Assembly: GCF_001678945.1 (NCBI RefSeq)
Contig: NZ_CP015124.1
Coordinates: 1,116,001-1,180,000, forward strand
Length of the DNA stretch: 64,000 bases
Direction: 5' to 3'
Source of the DNA: Phaeobacter gallaeciensis
Lineage (GTDB): Bacteria > Pseudomonadota > Alphaproteobacteria > Rhodobacterales > Rhodobacteraceae
Shown here in pieces: positions 7,649 through 16,020 of this stretch. Position 1 is the first letter of the stretch, and every line of letters begins with the position of its first letter. The position numbers were made by a program, and so were the translations under genes. Below the pieces are notes generated by a model. That model did no database searches, was not told the DNA's origin, and saw only the letters and a list, made by a program, of their open reading frames with translations.

Positions 7649-8963
7649 GAGACTGTGCCGAATTTTGTGCCTGACGCGTTTTGTTAGGCCATCGGGAAGC
7701 GGTCTTCGAACATGATGGCGAACTGGCTTCTGACAGCGTGCCATTCGCGCACCGAACGCTTCCACTCGGACGATGTAGCATTGAGCGCGAGATAGATCAA
7801 TTTCGCCGCCGCGTCGTCGCTTGGGAAATGGCCCCGGGTGCGGACGGCGCGCCGGATCTTCGAGTTCAGCGCCTCAATGGCGTTCGTGGTGTAAATCAGC
7901 CTGCGGACCTCAGGTGGGTAGTCGAGGAACGGGATTACCTCGTTCCAAGCACGCCGCCAACTCGGTGCGATCGCCGGATACCGTCTTGCCAGATTGCTTT
8001 CCTCGAACTCAGCCAGAGCCAGTTCTGCAGCATCGGCATCCACCGCCGTGTAGATCGCCTTGAGGGCGGCCGCGACGGCTTTGCGGTCTTTGTATGGCGA
8101 AGTTCATGGAATGGCGCAGGAGGTGGACGATACAGGTCTGAACTCGCGTCTGGGGGAAGGCCGCCTCGATGGCCTGCGGGAAGCCCTTCAGCCCATCCAC
8201 GACGGCGATCAGGATGTCCTGGACGCCGCGATTGCGAAGATCGCTGAGAACCTTTGCCCAGAACTTTGCGCCCTCATTGGCCTGAAACCACAGACCCAGA
8301 ACGTCCCGAGTGCCATCCGGAAGCACCGCGAGGGCCACGAAGACCGCCTTGTTCGAGACCGCCCCGTCACTGCGGATATTGACCCGGATCGCGTCCATGA
8401 AAACGATCGGATAGCAGGGTTCAAGGGGGCGGTTCTGCCAAGCGGTAACCTCCTCCATCACCGCGTCGGTGATCGCGGAAATCAGGCTGGGCGAGGCCTC
8501 GACGCCGTAGATTTCCTCGATATGGCCCTGGATCTCGCGGGTGGTCATGCCGCGGGCATACATACTGACGATCTTGCGATCGAACTCGGGAAAGCGGCGC
8601 TGATACTTGGCGATCAGCATCGGATCGAAGGTGCCGTTCCGGTCGCGGGGGATGTTCAGAACAACCTTGCCGCTGTCGGTGGTCACAGTCTTCTGGCTGC
8701 GCCCGTTGCGGCGATTGGGGGGCTGGTTCTGGCCCTCAGGCGGTTCCTCCCCGCGCTCTTCATCAAGATGGACGTCCATCTCCGTGCTCAGCGCACGTTC
8801 CGCCAGTGCCTTGGTCAGTTCCGCCAGGATGCCGGTCTTGCCAAACAGATCGCCAGGGGACCGGCCTTCCATCAGCCGGTCCAGCAGGTCTTTATCAATG
8901 CTCATACGTGGGTCTCCTCTGTGAGCAGTTACCACGTCAGCGCACAAAATTCAGGATAGTCCC
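7649..8963 (-). mobile_element. IS256-family insertion sequence, complete ends, 1315 bp
   Basis: The ends are inverted repeats: GAGACTGTGCCGAATTTTG at 7649 and GGGACTATCCTGAATTTTG read inward from 8963, 15 of 19 matching. The length of 1315 bp is usual for IS256. The 9-base flanks differ (AGCACTCTG left, AAGGTTCTC right), so no target duplication survives. On the right the element abuts the interior of a second IS256 copy in opposite orientation. Its transposase gene carries a 2-base deletion. Confidence 0.85.
7684..8905 (-). pseudogene. IS256-family (mutator-type) transposase with 2-base deletion
   Basis: The frame from the ATG at 8905 (MSIDKDLLDRLMEGRSP) holds the first catalytic Asp (PIVFMDAIRVNIRSDG) and the second (LIAVVDGLKGFPQAI). 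It breaks after HLLRHSMNFA and resumes in another frame from about 8060 down to 7684, with the catalytic Glu in TTNAIEALNSKIRRAVRTRGHF. Comparison with the neighbouring copy shows the cause: GCCAGCTACAAAG there is GCCATACAAAG here, a loss of two bases at about 8094. Restoring them gives a full transposase of about 400 residues. Confidence 0.9.
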
Positions 8964-9536
8964 AAGGTTCTCAGCGATCTGCGTAACCGAGGCGTCCAGG
9001 ACATCCTCATCGCCGTCGTGGACGGGCTGAAGAGCTTCCACCAGGCTATCGAGGCTGCCTTTCCCCAGACGCGGGGTCAGACCTGTATCGTCCACCTCCT
9101 GCGCCATTCCATGAACTTGGCCAGCTACAAAGACCGCAAAGCCGTCGCGGCCGCCCTCAAGGCGATCTACACGGCCGTGGATGCCCATGCTGCAGAACTG
9201 GCTCTGGCTGAGTTCGAGGAAAGCGGTCTGGCCAAGCGATATCCGGCCATCGCACCGAGTTGGCGGCGTGCTTGGAACGAGGTAATCCCGTTCCTCGACT
9301 ACCCGCCTGAGGTCCGCAGGCTGATCTACACCACGAACGCCATTGAGGCGCTGAACTCGAAGATCCGCCGAGCCGTAAGAACCCGAGGCCATTTCCCAAG
9401 CGACGACGCGGCGGCGAAATTGATCTATCTCACGCTCAATGCTACATCGTCCGAGTGGAAGCGTTCTGTGCGCGAATGGCACGCTGTCAGAAGCCAGTTC
9501 GCCATCATGTTCGAAGACCGCTTCCCGATGGCCTAA
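8964..9536 (+). pseudogene. IS256 transposase, C-terminal fragment
   Basis: This fragment is open for 190 codons and encodes the C-terminal half only: VQDILIAVVDGLKSF with the second Asp, and NAIEALNSKIRR with the Glu. The first Asp and the N-terminal DNA-binding part are absent. It keeps the two bases lost in the neighbouring copy (LASYKDRKAV), which makes it the reference for locating that deletion. Confidence 0.85.
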
Positions 9537-9571
9537 CAAAACGCGTCAGGCACAAAATTCGGCACAGTCTC
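8964..9571 (+). mobile_element. IS256 remnant, transposase 3' half plus right end, inverted
   Basis: This 608-base stretch is nearly the reverse complement of 7649-8254 (606 bases, the 2-base difference being the deletion there). It starts abruptly inside the transposase gene at codons AKVLSDLRN and ends with the terminal repeat GGCACAGTCTC at 9571. The left half of this copy is missing. With the neighbouring copy it forms a large inverted repeat with a 709-base spacer. Confidence 0.85.
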
Positions 9572-9842
9572 AACGTAGGACCAGCATACGGTCCCTTCTC
9601 AGGAGCGGGACCGTCTTCCCCATCAACGGCCGCCTGCGAGACGAGTGCCTCAACGAGCACCTGTTCGCCAACCTGCGCCACGCCCGGGAGCTGATCGCGT
9701 CTTGGCGTGACGATTACAATCACCATCGCCCCCACACGAGCCTCGACGAGCTCACTCCGTGGGAGTATCATCAACGGCCAATAGAGGACCAAACACTGAA
9801 CAGAGCGAACTAACAACCGCGGACTCAAAGGGGAGCAGGTCA
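9572..9842 (+). mobile_element. IS3-family remnant, right end
   Basis: A transposase tail (from about 9616 to 9813) is followed by GGACTCAAAGGGGAGCAGGTCA at 9821-9842, which resembles the right terminal repeat of IS3-family elements (CA end). Everything left of 9572 was replaced by the IS256 remnant. Confidence 0.7.
9616..9813 (+). pseudogene. IS3-family OrfB transposase, C-terminal fragment
   Basis: The peptide NGRLRDECLNEHLF, then RHARELIASWRDDYNHHRPHTSLDELTP, is the signature C-terminus of IS3 OrfB (rve integrase core). The Glu in RDEC is the last residue of the DDE triad. Upstream of NGRLRD the frame no longer matches the family. No start is present. Confidence 0.85.
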
Positions 9843-10374
9843 CCTTGCCCGCACAATGACGGACCTAGCAAGGGCAACAACGAACCACTTCGCACACGAG
9901 ACGTAGAATGCTCCGGTCACAACGAGCAGATACTAGGCTCGAAGCTAGCATGCAGCATTGCAGCGATAGGTACGCGGCCATGATGCGTCGGGTGGACCAG
10001 CAAATGACGGCAATCAGCCCAAACAAGACATTGGTGCTGAGTGCAGCGTGAGCCACGCTGCATACGCGAAGAGAAGGAACGGATTTCCCGAAAGCAGTCA
10101 TTCAAGAGGAAACCTCGGCCATGGGAGATGGTGCAACCTAATTTTCGGGATGCTGCCGTTCAAAACCGACGCGACGTCTCGGAACAGGGCCAACAGGAGG
10201 TGCGAAAAACCTCATGGGCAGCACTTACGACACGCACTCCCCCAAAATACCGCAGGAAACATTGGCGGTAGAAAACCGCTCTCTCGGCAATTTCGGCTTG
10301 CGGGTGGAGCTCCCCTGCCGTCTGGAGACATAGAAACGGCAATATCTCGGTCCGGCTGTCAGAAGGGATTTGTC
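9843..10374. other. Gene-poor gap after the IS nest
   Basis: This 532-base stretch has broken frames on both strands. A plus-strand frame crosses it (10048-10686) but is a shadow of the minus-strand gene at 10375 and has no ribosome site. No further IS end or RNA gene was recognised. Confidence 0.4.
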
Positions 10375-10551
10375 CTACCGATCGCCGTGTTCATATTGCA
10401 GTCGGGATCGTCTGAGGCGCTCATTCTTGGCTCGGCGCATTTCGTTTTCGTCATCCAGAATTTCACGCGCTGCACGGGTGGTTTTCTCCATCGCTGTTTC
10501 CTTGCGGCGAACACCGACGAGTTTCAGCGCCTCAGTATCAAGCTTGGTCAT
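10375..10551 (-). CDS. Small basic hypothetical protein (58 residues)
   Basis: The start at 10551 has GGAG 9 bases upstream. The product is strongly charged and predicted helical (VRRKETAMEKTTRAAREILDDENEMRRAKNERLRRSR). I recall small proteins of this kind beginning MTxLDTEALKLVGVRRKE in Rhodobacteraceae but know no function. The heptad-like spacing of charged and hydrophobic residues suggests a single amphipathic helix or a nucleic-acid or protein contact. It lies downstream of the DUF982 gene on the same strand. Confidence 0.6.
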   Translation of the reverse strand: MTKLDTEALKLVGVRRKETAMEKTTRAAREILDDENEMRRAKNERLRRSRLQYEHGDR

Positions 10552-10682
10552 GGTCTTGCTCCGTTGAGATCGATTGTGCGGCAGGGCGGTATTGCGAAAA
10601 AATTCAGTCCGTTTTCTATCGGGTGGGCTATGGGATGGATGGAAACGGCTGCGCGGCCATGGCGCCAACTAGCGGTGGCTAC

Positions 10683-10940
10683 CTAAGCAGCCGCAGGAAC
10701 ATCCGCCTGAAATCCAGCGGTGTCCACTGCCAGAAGGAATGCGGCGCGCGCAGCTCCGACAGGAGCAAGACAGTCCATGGCCGCATCGATCTGCTCGAGT
10801 GCGACGTCTCTGTTTCTGTCAGAAACAGGCCATGCTTTCTGCAGCCAAAAATGGGCTTGTTCGATTGTGGAGATTTTCCGCGTTCGCCCTTCGGACGGCA
10901 GGAAAATGGTCATGGGGGTGCCCCAAGAGAGTTCTATCAA
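10683..10940 (-). CDS. DUF982 domain protein
   Basis: This 85-residue protein has the DUF982 layout: W-G-T-P-M-T-I near the start, I-S-T-I-E-Q-A-H-F-W-L-Q-K-A-W-P in the middle, and an A-L-E-Q-I-D-A-A-M-D helix before the closing A-R-A-A-F-L-L-A-V helix. The family is small, common in Rhizobiales and Rhodobacterales, and of unknown function. The start is probably the TTG at 10940, since the Trp-Gly-Thr-Pro that belongs to the domain precedes the first ATG (10913). The next gene downstream on this strand is the 58-residue protein. Confidence 0.75.
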   Translation of the reverse strand: MIELSWGTPMTIFLPSEGRTRKISTIEQAHFWLQKAWPVSDRNRDVALEQIDAAMDCLAPVGAARAAFLLAVDTAGFQADVPAAA

Positions 10941-11007
10941 GTGTATTCTTTCGGTACTTTGGGAAAAACCGCATCTGGAACATGATCACTGAAGATGCAG
11001 GAAGCGA

Positions 11008-11025
11008 GAGCATTGCAGAATGCTC
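11008..11025. repeat. Inverted repeat GAGCATT-N4-AATGCTC
   Basis: This is a perfect 7-base stem with a 4-base loop, extended by AGCG/CGCT outside one mismatch. It sits about 30 bases beyond the stop of the cold-shock gene. No T-run follows in that gene's direction, so it is a poor Rho-independent terminator. The same arms with the same spacing occur at 15977-15994. Confidence 0.6.
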
Positions 11026-11053
11026 CCGCTGAGTGCTTGAAACCTGTAAAGGT

Positions 11054-11260
11054 TTAGGCGAGTGCAAGATTGCTGGCGGACTCGCGTCCGTCGCGACCGG
11101 CCTCGACATCAAAGGTCACGGCTTGACCATCGTCCAAGTGCTGGATGCCAGAGCGTTCCAGAGCGGAAATATGGACAAAGATGTCTTTCGATCCGTGCTC
11201 GGGCGCGATAAAACCAAAACCTTTTTGAGAGTTGAACCATTTCACGGTGCCATTGGCCAT
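11054..11260 (-). CDS. Cold-shock domain protein (CspA family)
   Basis: This 68-residue single cold-shock domain binds single-stranded nucleic acid. RNP1 is KGFGFI and RNP2 is IFVHIS, both intact, and the opening MANGTVKWFNSQ is typical. AAGGAG stands 8 bases before the ATG. CspA-type genes usually have long, structured 5' leaders; the stretch upstream (11261-11630) is free of genes and could hold one, but no cold box was recognised. Expect an RNA chaperone acting in the cytoplasm. Confidence 0.93.
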   Translation of the reverse strand: MANGTVKWFNSQKGFGFIAPEHGSKDIFVHISALERSGIQHLDDGQAVTFDVEAGRDGRESASNLALA

Positions 11261-11630
11261 CGTGTCGTCTCCTTGAAAAAATGCCATCCGCAACATGCGA
11301 TAGCCCGGCCCAGTGTCGACATAAGAACAACTGGGGCCGCTAGGAAACAGAAGAACGTAGGAAGAAGCTTTGCCCAACCTACATGGGGGAGGTCCCCGGC
11401 AATTGCAAGGATTTTCAAGTGTTTTGCAATAAACCGCATGCCCGCGCCGGAGCCCAATCCCGTTGCGACGGCATGTTTCCGGTTCGATTGCATCGCCGAT
11501 CAAGATCGGGTCTAAAGAACTTTAGCTGGCTCCGCAGGCAATCATAGCAAGGCTGAAGACAGCCGTATCATTTTGCATACCCATGGGTTTGTCCTCGTGG
11601 GACAGGTCAACACGACAGAGAGTTTACCCC
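11261..11630. other. Divergent intergenic region, csp leader and NYN-gene promoter
   Basis: These 370 bases separate two genes that point away from each other. A GGGGA-CC-TCCCC inverted repeat lies near 11384-11397. No coding frame with support was seen. Confidence 0.35.
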
Positions 11631-12371
11631 ATGCTGAGCACATCCAAGCCACCGCTCCTGGCCGTCCTTATTGACGCAGACAACATATCTGCCAAACACG
11701 CCGAGATCATGTTTGAGGAGATCGCATCCCTGGGAGAGGCGAGCATTCGCCGTATTTACGGCGATTTCTCGGGGTCCGGCGCTCAAGGCTGGACCAAGGA
11801 AAAGCTTGCCTCGTTGGCAATCGTGCCGCATCAGCAGTTTTCCAATACCACAGGCAAGAATGCCTCTGATATCGCGCTGGTCATCGATGCCATGGATATT
11901 CTTCATTCCGGTCGCTTCGACGGGTTTGTTCTGATCTCCTCGGACAGCGATTTCACGCGGCTGGCCAGCCGCATACGCGAGCAGGGATTGGATGTTTTCG
12001 GCATGGGGATGCGCAAGACCCCAACTGCGTTCGTGAAGGCCTGCAAACGGTTCATTTATGTTGAAAACCTCATCTCAGAGCCAACAAAGACAGCACCTAA
12101 GTCAACGGCCCCAAAAGAGGACAGCCAGGACGGTGCTCCGACGCATCTGGAAGATCCAAGCAAGCTTGTGAAGCGGGCAATGGATGCGATCAATCAGGAC
12201 GATGAGTGGATTCCGCTTGGGCAGATCGGGCAATATCTCTCCACTGCTGCTCCTGATTTTGACACGCGCAGCTATGGAAAGCGAAAGCTCAGCGAGCTGA
12301 TCGCCACATTGAAAACGCTCGAGACCAAACGCGGCGAAGGCAATCAGATTATGGTGCGTCGTCTCGACTAG
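11631..12371 (+). CDS. NYN-domain (LabA/DUF88-type) PIN-like protein with C-terminal LOTUS domain
   Basis: This 246-residue protein has an N-terminal NYN domain (about 8-145), a PIN-like fold that acts as a metal-dependent RNase in characterised members. The acidic residues stand in LIDADN, NASDIALVIDAMD and SSDSDFTRLASRIREQG. After a Ser/Thr/Pro-rich linker (about 147-175) comes an OST-HTH/LOTUS-like domain (KLVKRAMDAINQDDEWIPLGQIGQYL to the end), which binds RNA in other proteins. The in-frame ATG at 11583 precedes a stretch unlike the family, so 11631 is preferred. An RNA-processing role is inferred; the target is unknown. Confidence 0.85.
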   Translation: MLSTSKPPLLAVLIDADNISAKHAEIMFEEIASLGEASIRRIYGDFSGSGAQGWTKEKLASLAIVPHQQFSNTTGKNASDIALVIDAMDILHSGRFDGFVLISSDSDFTRLASRIREQGLDVFGMGMRKTPTAFVKACKRFIYVENLISEPTKTAPKSTAPKEDSQDGAPTHLEDPSKLVKRAMDAINQDDEWIPLGQIGQYLSTAAPDFDTRSYGKRKLSELIATLKTLETKRGEGNQIMVRRLD

Positions 12372-12506
12372 GGGTTAAGCTCGCCTTTGCCTAACGTCGT
12401 TTGACCGCTTCCCGCTGTACGACCCGTCGTGCTGCACATGGCTCGAATGCGCCACGGCCAAGGTCTGCTTGTGAGTGCGGCGTCACAGCGGTGAGGACCT
12501 ATTGAA

Positions 12507-12680
12507 CTGGCCCGAAGGCCAGACTTTGCAAATGTCGCTATCTGCGCTTCGCTGACTTCTGCACTGATTGCAGCGTCGACCTGGTCAACTGAGCGGACCC
12601 GAAGGTCCGCTCTTGGGAAACCTCTCGCGCCTGCGGCAGAGCCTGCGCTGCGCCCTGCTGGAAGGTCGTCTTTGGGCTGG
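12507..12680 (-). repeat. Diverged intergenic repeat, copy B, with two UUCG hairpins
   Basis: Its reverse complement aligns with copy A (3552-3806) and it aligns directly with copy C (about 16325-16487). It holds two perfect stems. One has arms GAGCGGACC / GGTCCGCTC at 12591-12612 with loop CGAA; the other has arms CTGGCC / GGCCAG at 12507-12522 with loop CGAA. Read on the minus strand both loops are C(UUCG)G, the most stable RNA tetraloop. The whole 12372-12864 gap has no supported gene. Confidence 0.65.
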
Positions 12681-12864
12681 ACAACTGCCCTTTAACTCGC
12701 AGGTTCTCCGACAGAATTTCTTAATCCTCGCTGGCTAAGCTCACCTTTGGGAAAACGATATCTGACCGCTCTGGCCCTATGCGTTGGGACTGAGCCGGGC
12801 GGAGTGTTGCGTTGCAGGTGCAACACACTGCTTCAGCAGTAATCTGGTACTTGGGGTGTTTGCG

Positions 12865-14943
12865 ATGTCAACAAATCAAGAGGTTAGGTCAGATGCGCTA
12901 TCACGGCTCATCGCCGAGCACGTGCGTGACAGTATTATCCTGATGGATGCCGTAGGTCGGGTTGTTTGGGTTAACCCAGCCTTTACCGAACTCAATGGTT
13001 ACGCCTTGGAAGATGCGATGGGTAAAAAACCTTCGGAGTTGCTGTGCGGCTCCGCGACCACGCTGGAGAGCAGTAAGGCTCTTGCCAAGGTTACCTCGGA
13101 ACGGAGTGTCATCCAGGTTGACGTTGTCACCTATAAACAGAGTGGGCAGACCTACGTAGCTGAAACCAAACGCATTCCAATTGTTGATCACGATGGAGAG
13201 CTGATTCATCTTGTTGATATTCAGCGAGATGTTAGCGAAGAGCGAACGCTCAAACAGGATAGCATTGACTTCAAAGCCTATCAGCGTGCGCTAGATCTGC
13301 AGGCGATTGTTTCGGTTACGGATGCACGGGGAAAAATTACCTTCGTAAATCCCAAATTTACTGAAATCAGCGGCTACAGCGCGGAAGAACTCATCGGTAA
13401 GACCCACCGTATCGTGAACTCCGGGTACCATGACAGATCACTCTTTGTGGAAATGTGGCGGACAATCCGAAGAGGAGAAACCTGGCATGGTGAGGTGTGT
13501 AACCGTAACAAGGCAGGAGATATCTATTGGGTCGACACCACCGTTGTACCAGTTCAAGGCCCAGACGGTAAAATTCTACGCTATGTGTCGACCCGGTATG
13601 ACATAACCGACCGGAAACGGTCAGAACTTGAGCTTGAGCGCCTCGCCCTTACTGACGGCTTGACCGGACTAGCCAACCGCACCCGGTTATTGTCCATGCT
13701 GAAGGAACTGCTCGCTACAGAGGACGGTTGCGGCCTGATTGCACTGATCGACCTTGATCACTTCAAGGCGCTCAATGACAGCAAAGGTCATTTCATCGGC
13801 GATCTGCTTCTAAAAGAGACAGCCTCGCGCATGAAAGAATTCGTCGGCAAGTATGGGACTGTCGCACGGCTAGGCGGTGACGAGTTCGGCGCAATAATAC
13901 ATTGCGATGCCGTAGCACGCGCGCCGAAAGCCTTTATTGATACCATGCATAAGAAGCTGAGCGAACCTACATCGCTTGAAGGGGCTCCATATGTCCCTTC
14001 GTTTTCACTAGGGGTAGCTCAGTACCCGCAGGACGGGGCGTCCGCGGAAATGCTTTTGACCAATGCCGACATCGCGCTTTACGACGCGAAGCGAAACGGA
14101 CGCGGTGCGTGGCGGTTTTTCGACTCTTCGGCACAAAAGCGCATTGATCATAGAGAGCGCCTTGAGGCCATTGTGGTGGATGCATTGGCGAACGAGGGCT
14201 TCACTATTGCATTGCAGCCGATCTGTAGTGTCACGAAACAGGAACATGTGGGTTTTGAGGTGCTGGCCAGATTGTTCCATGATGGGATATTCGTGCCGCC
14301 GGATCAGTTCATTCCGGTCGCCGAGGAACAGGGTCACATCCCTGCAATCGGTAGGCTGGTTCTTGAGAAGTCATTTGCCTTCTTTGGCGAAATGAAAAAT
14401 CATGGCCTGCACCCCGGAAGGCTGGCTGTCAACGTATCACCTGCGCAGTTCCGCGAACCGGGATTCGCTGAAGAAGTTCAGGACCTGTTGTTTCGGTATT
14501 GCATTGCTCCGACGGACCTTGTTCTGGAGATCACAGAGACTGCACTAATCGGACGCTCCAAAGAACTCGTGGAGAAAACTCTGTGCCGATTGCGCGCAAT
14601 GGGCATCAGCATATCTCTGGATGATTTTGGAACGGGGTTTTCGTCTCTTTCTCATTTGCGCGACTTTTCCGTTGATGAAATTAAGGTCGACAAAAGCTTC
14701 GTTCAGGATTTGGAAGCTTCGGCCGGAGACCGCGCACTTATCAAGGGCTTGGTAGAACTTGCGCATTGCCTGGATCTAAGCGTAGTGGCTGAAGGCGTGG
14801 AGACGCTGGCGCAATTCGAGTATGTCCGCGACCTTGGCGTCGATTTTGCACAGGGTTTCTTCCACGCTCGGCCACTCTCACCTCGCGAGGCGGAAGAGTT
14901 CTTATCCCAGTCACAAACCTCCAGCATGCTTCAGATCGGGTAA
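12865..14943 (+). CDS. PAS-PAS-GGDEF-EAL cyclic-di-GMP protein
   Basis: This 692-residue cytoplasmic protein has no membrane segment. Two PAS sensor domains lie at about 15-125 and 135-260, then GGDEF (about 270-425) and EAL (about 435-680). The cyclase motif RLGGDEF (near 335-341) is intact. The phosphodiesterase half has E-V-L in place of E-A-L (near 462), with NVSPAQFRE, EITETALI, DDFGTGFSS, IKVDKSFV and AEGVET all present, so both activities are possible. PAS inputs in this layout often bind haem or flavin and sense oxygen or redox; the ligand here is not evident. The start at 12865 is preferred over an in-frame ATG at 12784. Confidence 0.93.
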   Translation: MSTNQEVRSDALSRLIAEHVRDSIILMDAVGRVVWVNPAFTELNGYALEDAMGKKPSELLCGSATTLESSKALAKVTSERSVIQVDVVTYKQSGQTYVAETKRIPIVDHDGELIHLVDIQRDVSEERTLKQDSIDFKAYQRALDLQAIVSVTDARGKITFVNPKFTEISGYSAEELIGKTHRIVNSGYHDRSLFVEMWRTIRRGETWHGEVCNRNKAGDIYWVDTTVVPVQGPDGKILRYVSTRYDITDRKRSELELERLALTDGLTGLANRTRLLSMLKELLATEDGCGLIALIDLDHFKALNDSKGHFIGDLLLKETASRMKEFVGKYGTVARLGGDEFGAIIHCDAVARAPKAFIDTMHKKLSEPTSLEGAPYVPSFSLGVAQYPQDGASAEMLLTNADIALYDAKRNGRGAWRFFDSSAQKRIDHRERLEAIVVDALANEGFTIALQPICSVTKQEHVGFEVLARLFHDGIFVPPDQFIPVAEEQGHIPAIGRLVLEKSFAFFGEMKNHGLHPGRLAVNVSPAQFREPGFAEEVQDLLFRYCIAPTDLVLEITETALIGRSKELVEKTLCRLRAMGISISLDDFGTGFSSLSHLRDFSVDEIKVDKSFVQDLEASAGDRALIKGLVELAHCLDLSVVAEGVETLAQFEYVRDLGVDFAQGFFHARPLSPREAEEFLSQSQTSSMLQIG

Positions 14944-15249
14944 ATGCTGTGCCAGCGGATTGCTAGAAAACTAGTAGAGCCGCCAGATCACCGTGCGAAG
15001 CAAAAAACGAGCGGATTAGTATAGCAGAGCGTCGGTCAACGGAGTGGAGACTCGGCAGCTCTTTGACTGCCGTTTCGCTATGCGCCCCTTGCCGCATCGC
15101 CGCAGGCCTGGTTGGAGCCCGAACCGGCCTAACCTGATTCGACACCTCTTCGGGGTTACTTGATCCGGCGTTTCATCAAGAAATAAATTGTTTAGCTTTT
15201 TGTGCTTGAATACATCATCGAACCTCTTTTCTGACAAAACTGGCTTCCC
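14944..15249. other. Gap upstream of the FkbM gene
   Basis: These 306 bases hold no gene I can support. A GCAGCTCTTTGACTGC inverted repeat (near 15056-15072) is the only structure seen. Confidence 0.35.
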
Positions 15250-16020
15250 ATGCACCTTATCCGTTCGTTCTTCGAGAAGGCTTTGAACAAAAAAGGCCTG
15301 AATCTGATTCACGACAACGATGTCCCGTTCGGTGTAGATTGGACGCTAGACATCGCGGCTTTAAGGGAGACTGAAAGGACGCGATTTGTCGCCCTTGATG
15401 TAGGGGCTAATACTGGTCAGACACTTCAAGCCTTAGCCAACCGGTTTCACAACAGACAGATATTTTGCTTCGAGCCCGTAAAGAATACCTTTGCCGCATT
15501 GCAGACCAAAGCGGCAGGTTATGAGGGCGTCGAGGTCTTTCACACGGCAATGAGTGATAAGGTCGGCACTATTGAAATGCTGGCCGAGGGAACAAGCGGG
15601 CTGAACAGGGTCTTGGAGGCGGATGTACCTGGCGGCTCCCAACAGCGTATCGAAACGGTGCATGCCACCACCGTAGATCAGTTCTTGGCGGAGCGGCAGT
15701 TGTCCAGGATCGGTTTGCTAAAGATTGACGTAGAGGGTTATGAGATGAACGTTCTGCGCGGCGCGCAGCGTGCTATTGCCAGCCGCAGCATTGATTTCAT
15801 CCTGTGTGAATGCGAATTTCAGGACCGACCCGGCGAACCGCACGGTGACTTCTTTGAAATTTTTTCTCACCTTACCCAGCAAGGCTTGCGATTGGTCTCA
15901 GTATACACGGGCGGAGTGGATCAAAATGGCTGGCGCTTCGGCGACGTTCTATTCAGGCTTGAACAATCTGAAAATGGAGCATTCATGAATGCTCCGCGCA
16001 GCATTTTGGCCAAACGCTGA
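15250..16020 (+). CDS. FkbM-family SAM-dependent methyltransferase
   Basis: This 256-residue protein has the FkbM fold: the SAM-binding loop ALDVGANTGQ at about 48-57, an acidic residue after the second strand (FEP), the FkbM core VDQFLAERQLSRIGLLKIDVEGYEMNVLRGA, and FILCECEF. Members O-methylate sugars or polyketides, often in surface glycan biosynthesis. No glycan genes stand beside it, and it is isolated between two long gene-poor gaps, which fits a gene gained by transfer. The last codons overlap a perfect 20-base palindrome (15976-15995). Confidence 0.88.
   Translation: MHLIRSFFEKALNKKGLNLIHDNDVPFGVDWTLDIAALRETERTRFVALDVGANTGQTLQALANRFHNRQIFCFEPVKNTFAALQTKAAGYEGVEVFHTAMSDKVGTIEMLAEGTSGLNRVLEADVPGGSQQRIETVHATTVDQFLAERQLSRIGLLKIDVEGYEMNVLRGAQRAIASRSIDFILCECEFQDRPGEPHGDFFEIFSHLTQQGLRLVSVYTGGVDQNGWRFGDVLFRLEQSENGAFMNAPRSILAKR
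15976..15995. repeat. Perfect 20-base palindrome in the FkbM 3' coding end
   Basis: GGAGCATTCATGAATGCTCC is a perfect palindrome. Its core GAGCATT-N4-AATGCTC equals the inverted repeat at 11008-11025, with the same arms and spacing. It lies 25 bases before the stop codon. Confidence 0.7.

Noticed and set aside
9018-9536. Apparent complete transposase gene starting at 9018
   Set aside because: It is the C-terminal half of an IS256 transposase truncated by the neighbouring copy; it lacks the first catalytic Asp.
10048-10686. 212-codon plus-strand frame after the IS nest
   Set aside because: No ribosome site or family, and it overlaps a better-supported minus-strand small gene.
11008-11030. 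Hairpin after the cold-shock gene as a Rho-independent terminator
   Set aside because: No T-run follows it in the direction of that gene; it is reported as a repeat instead.
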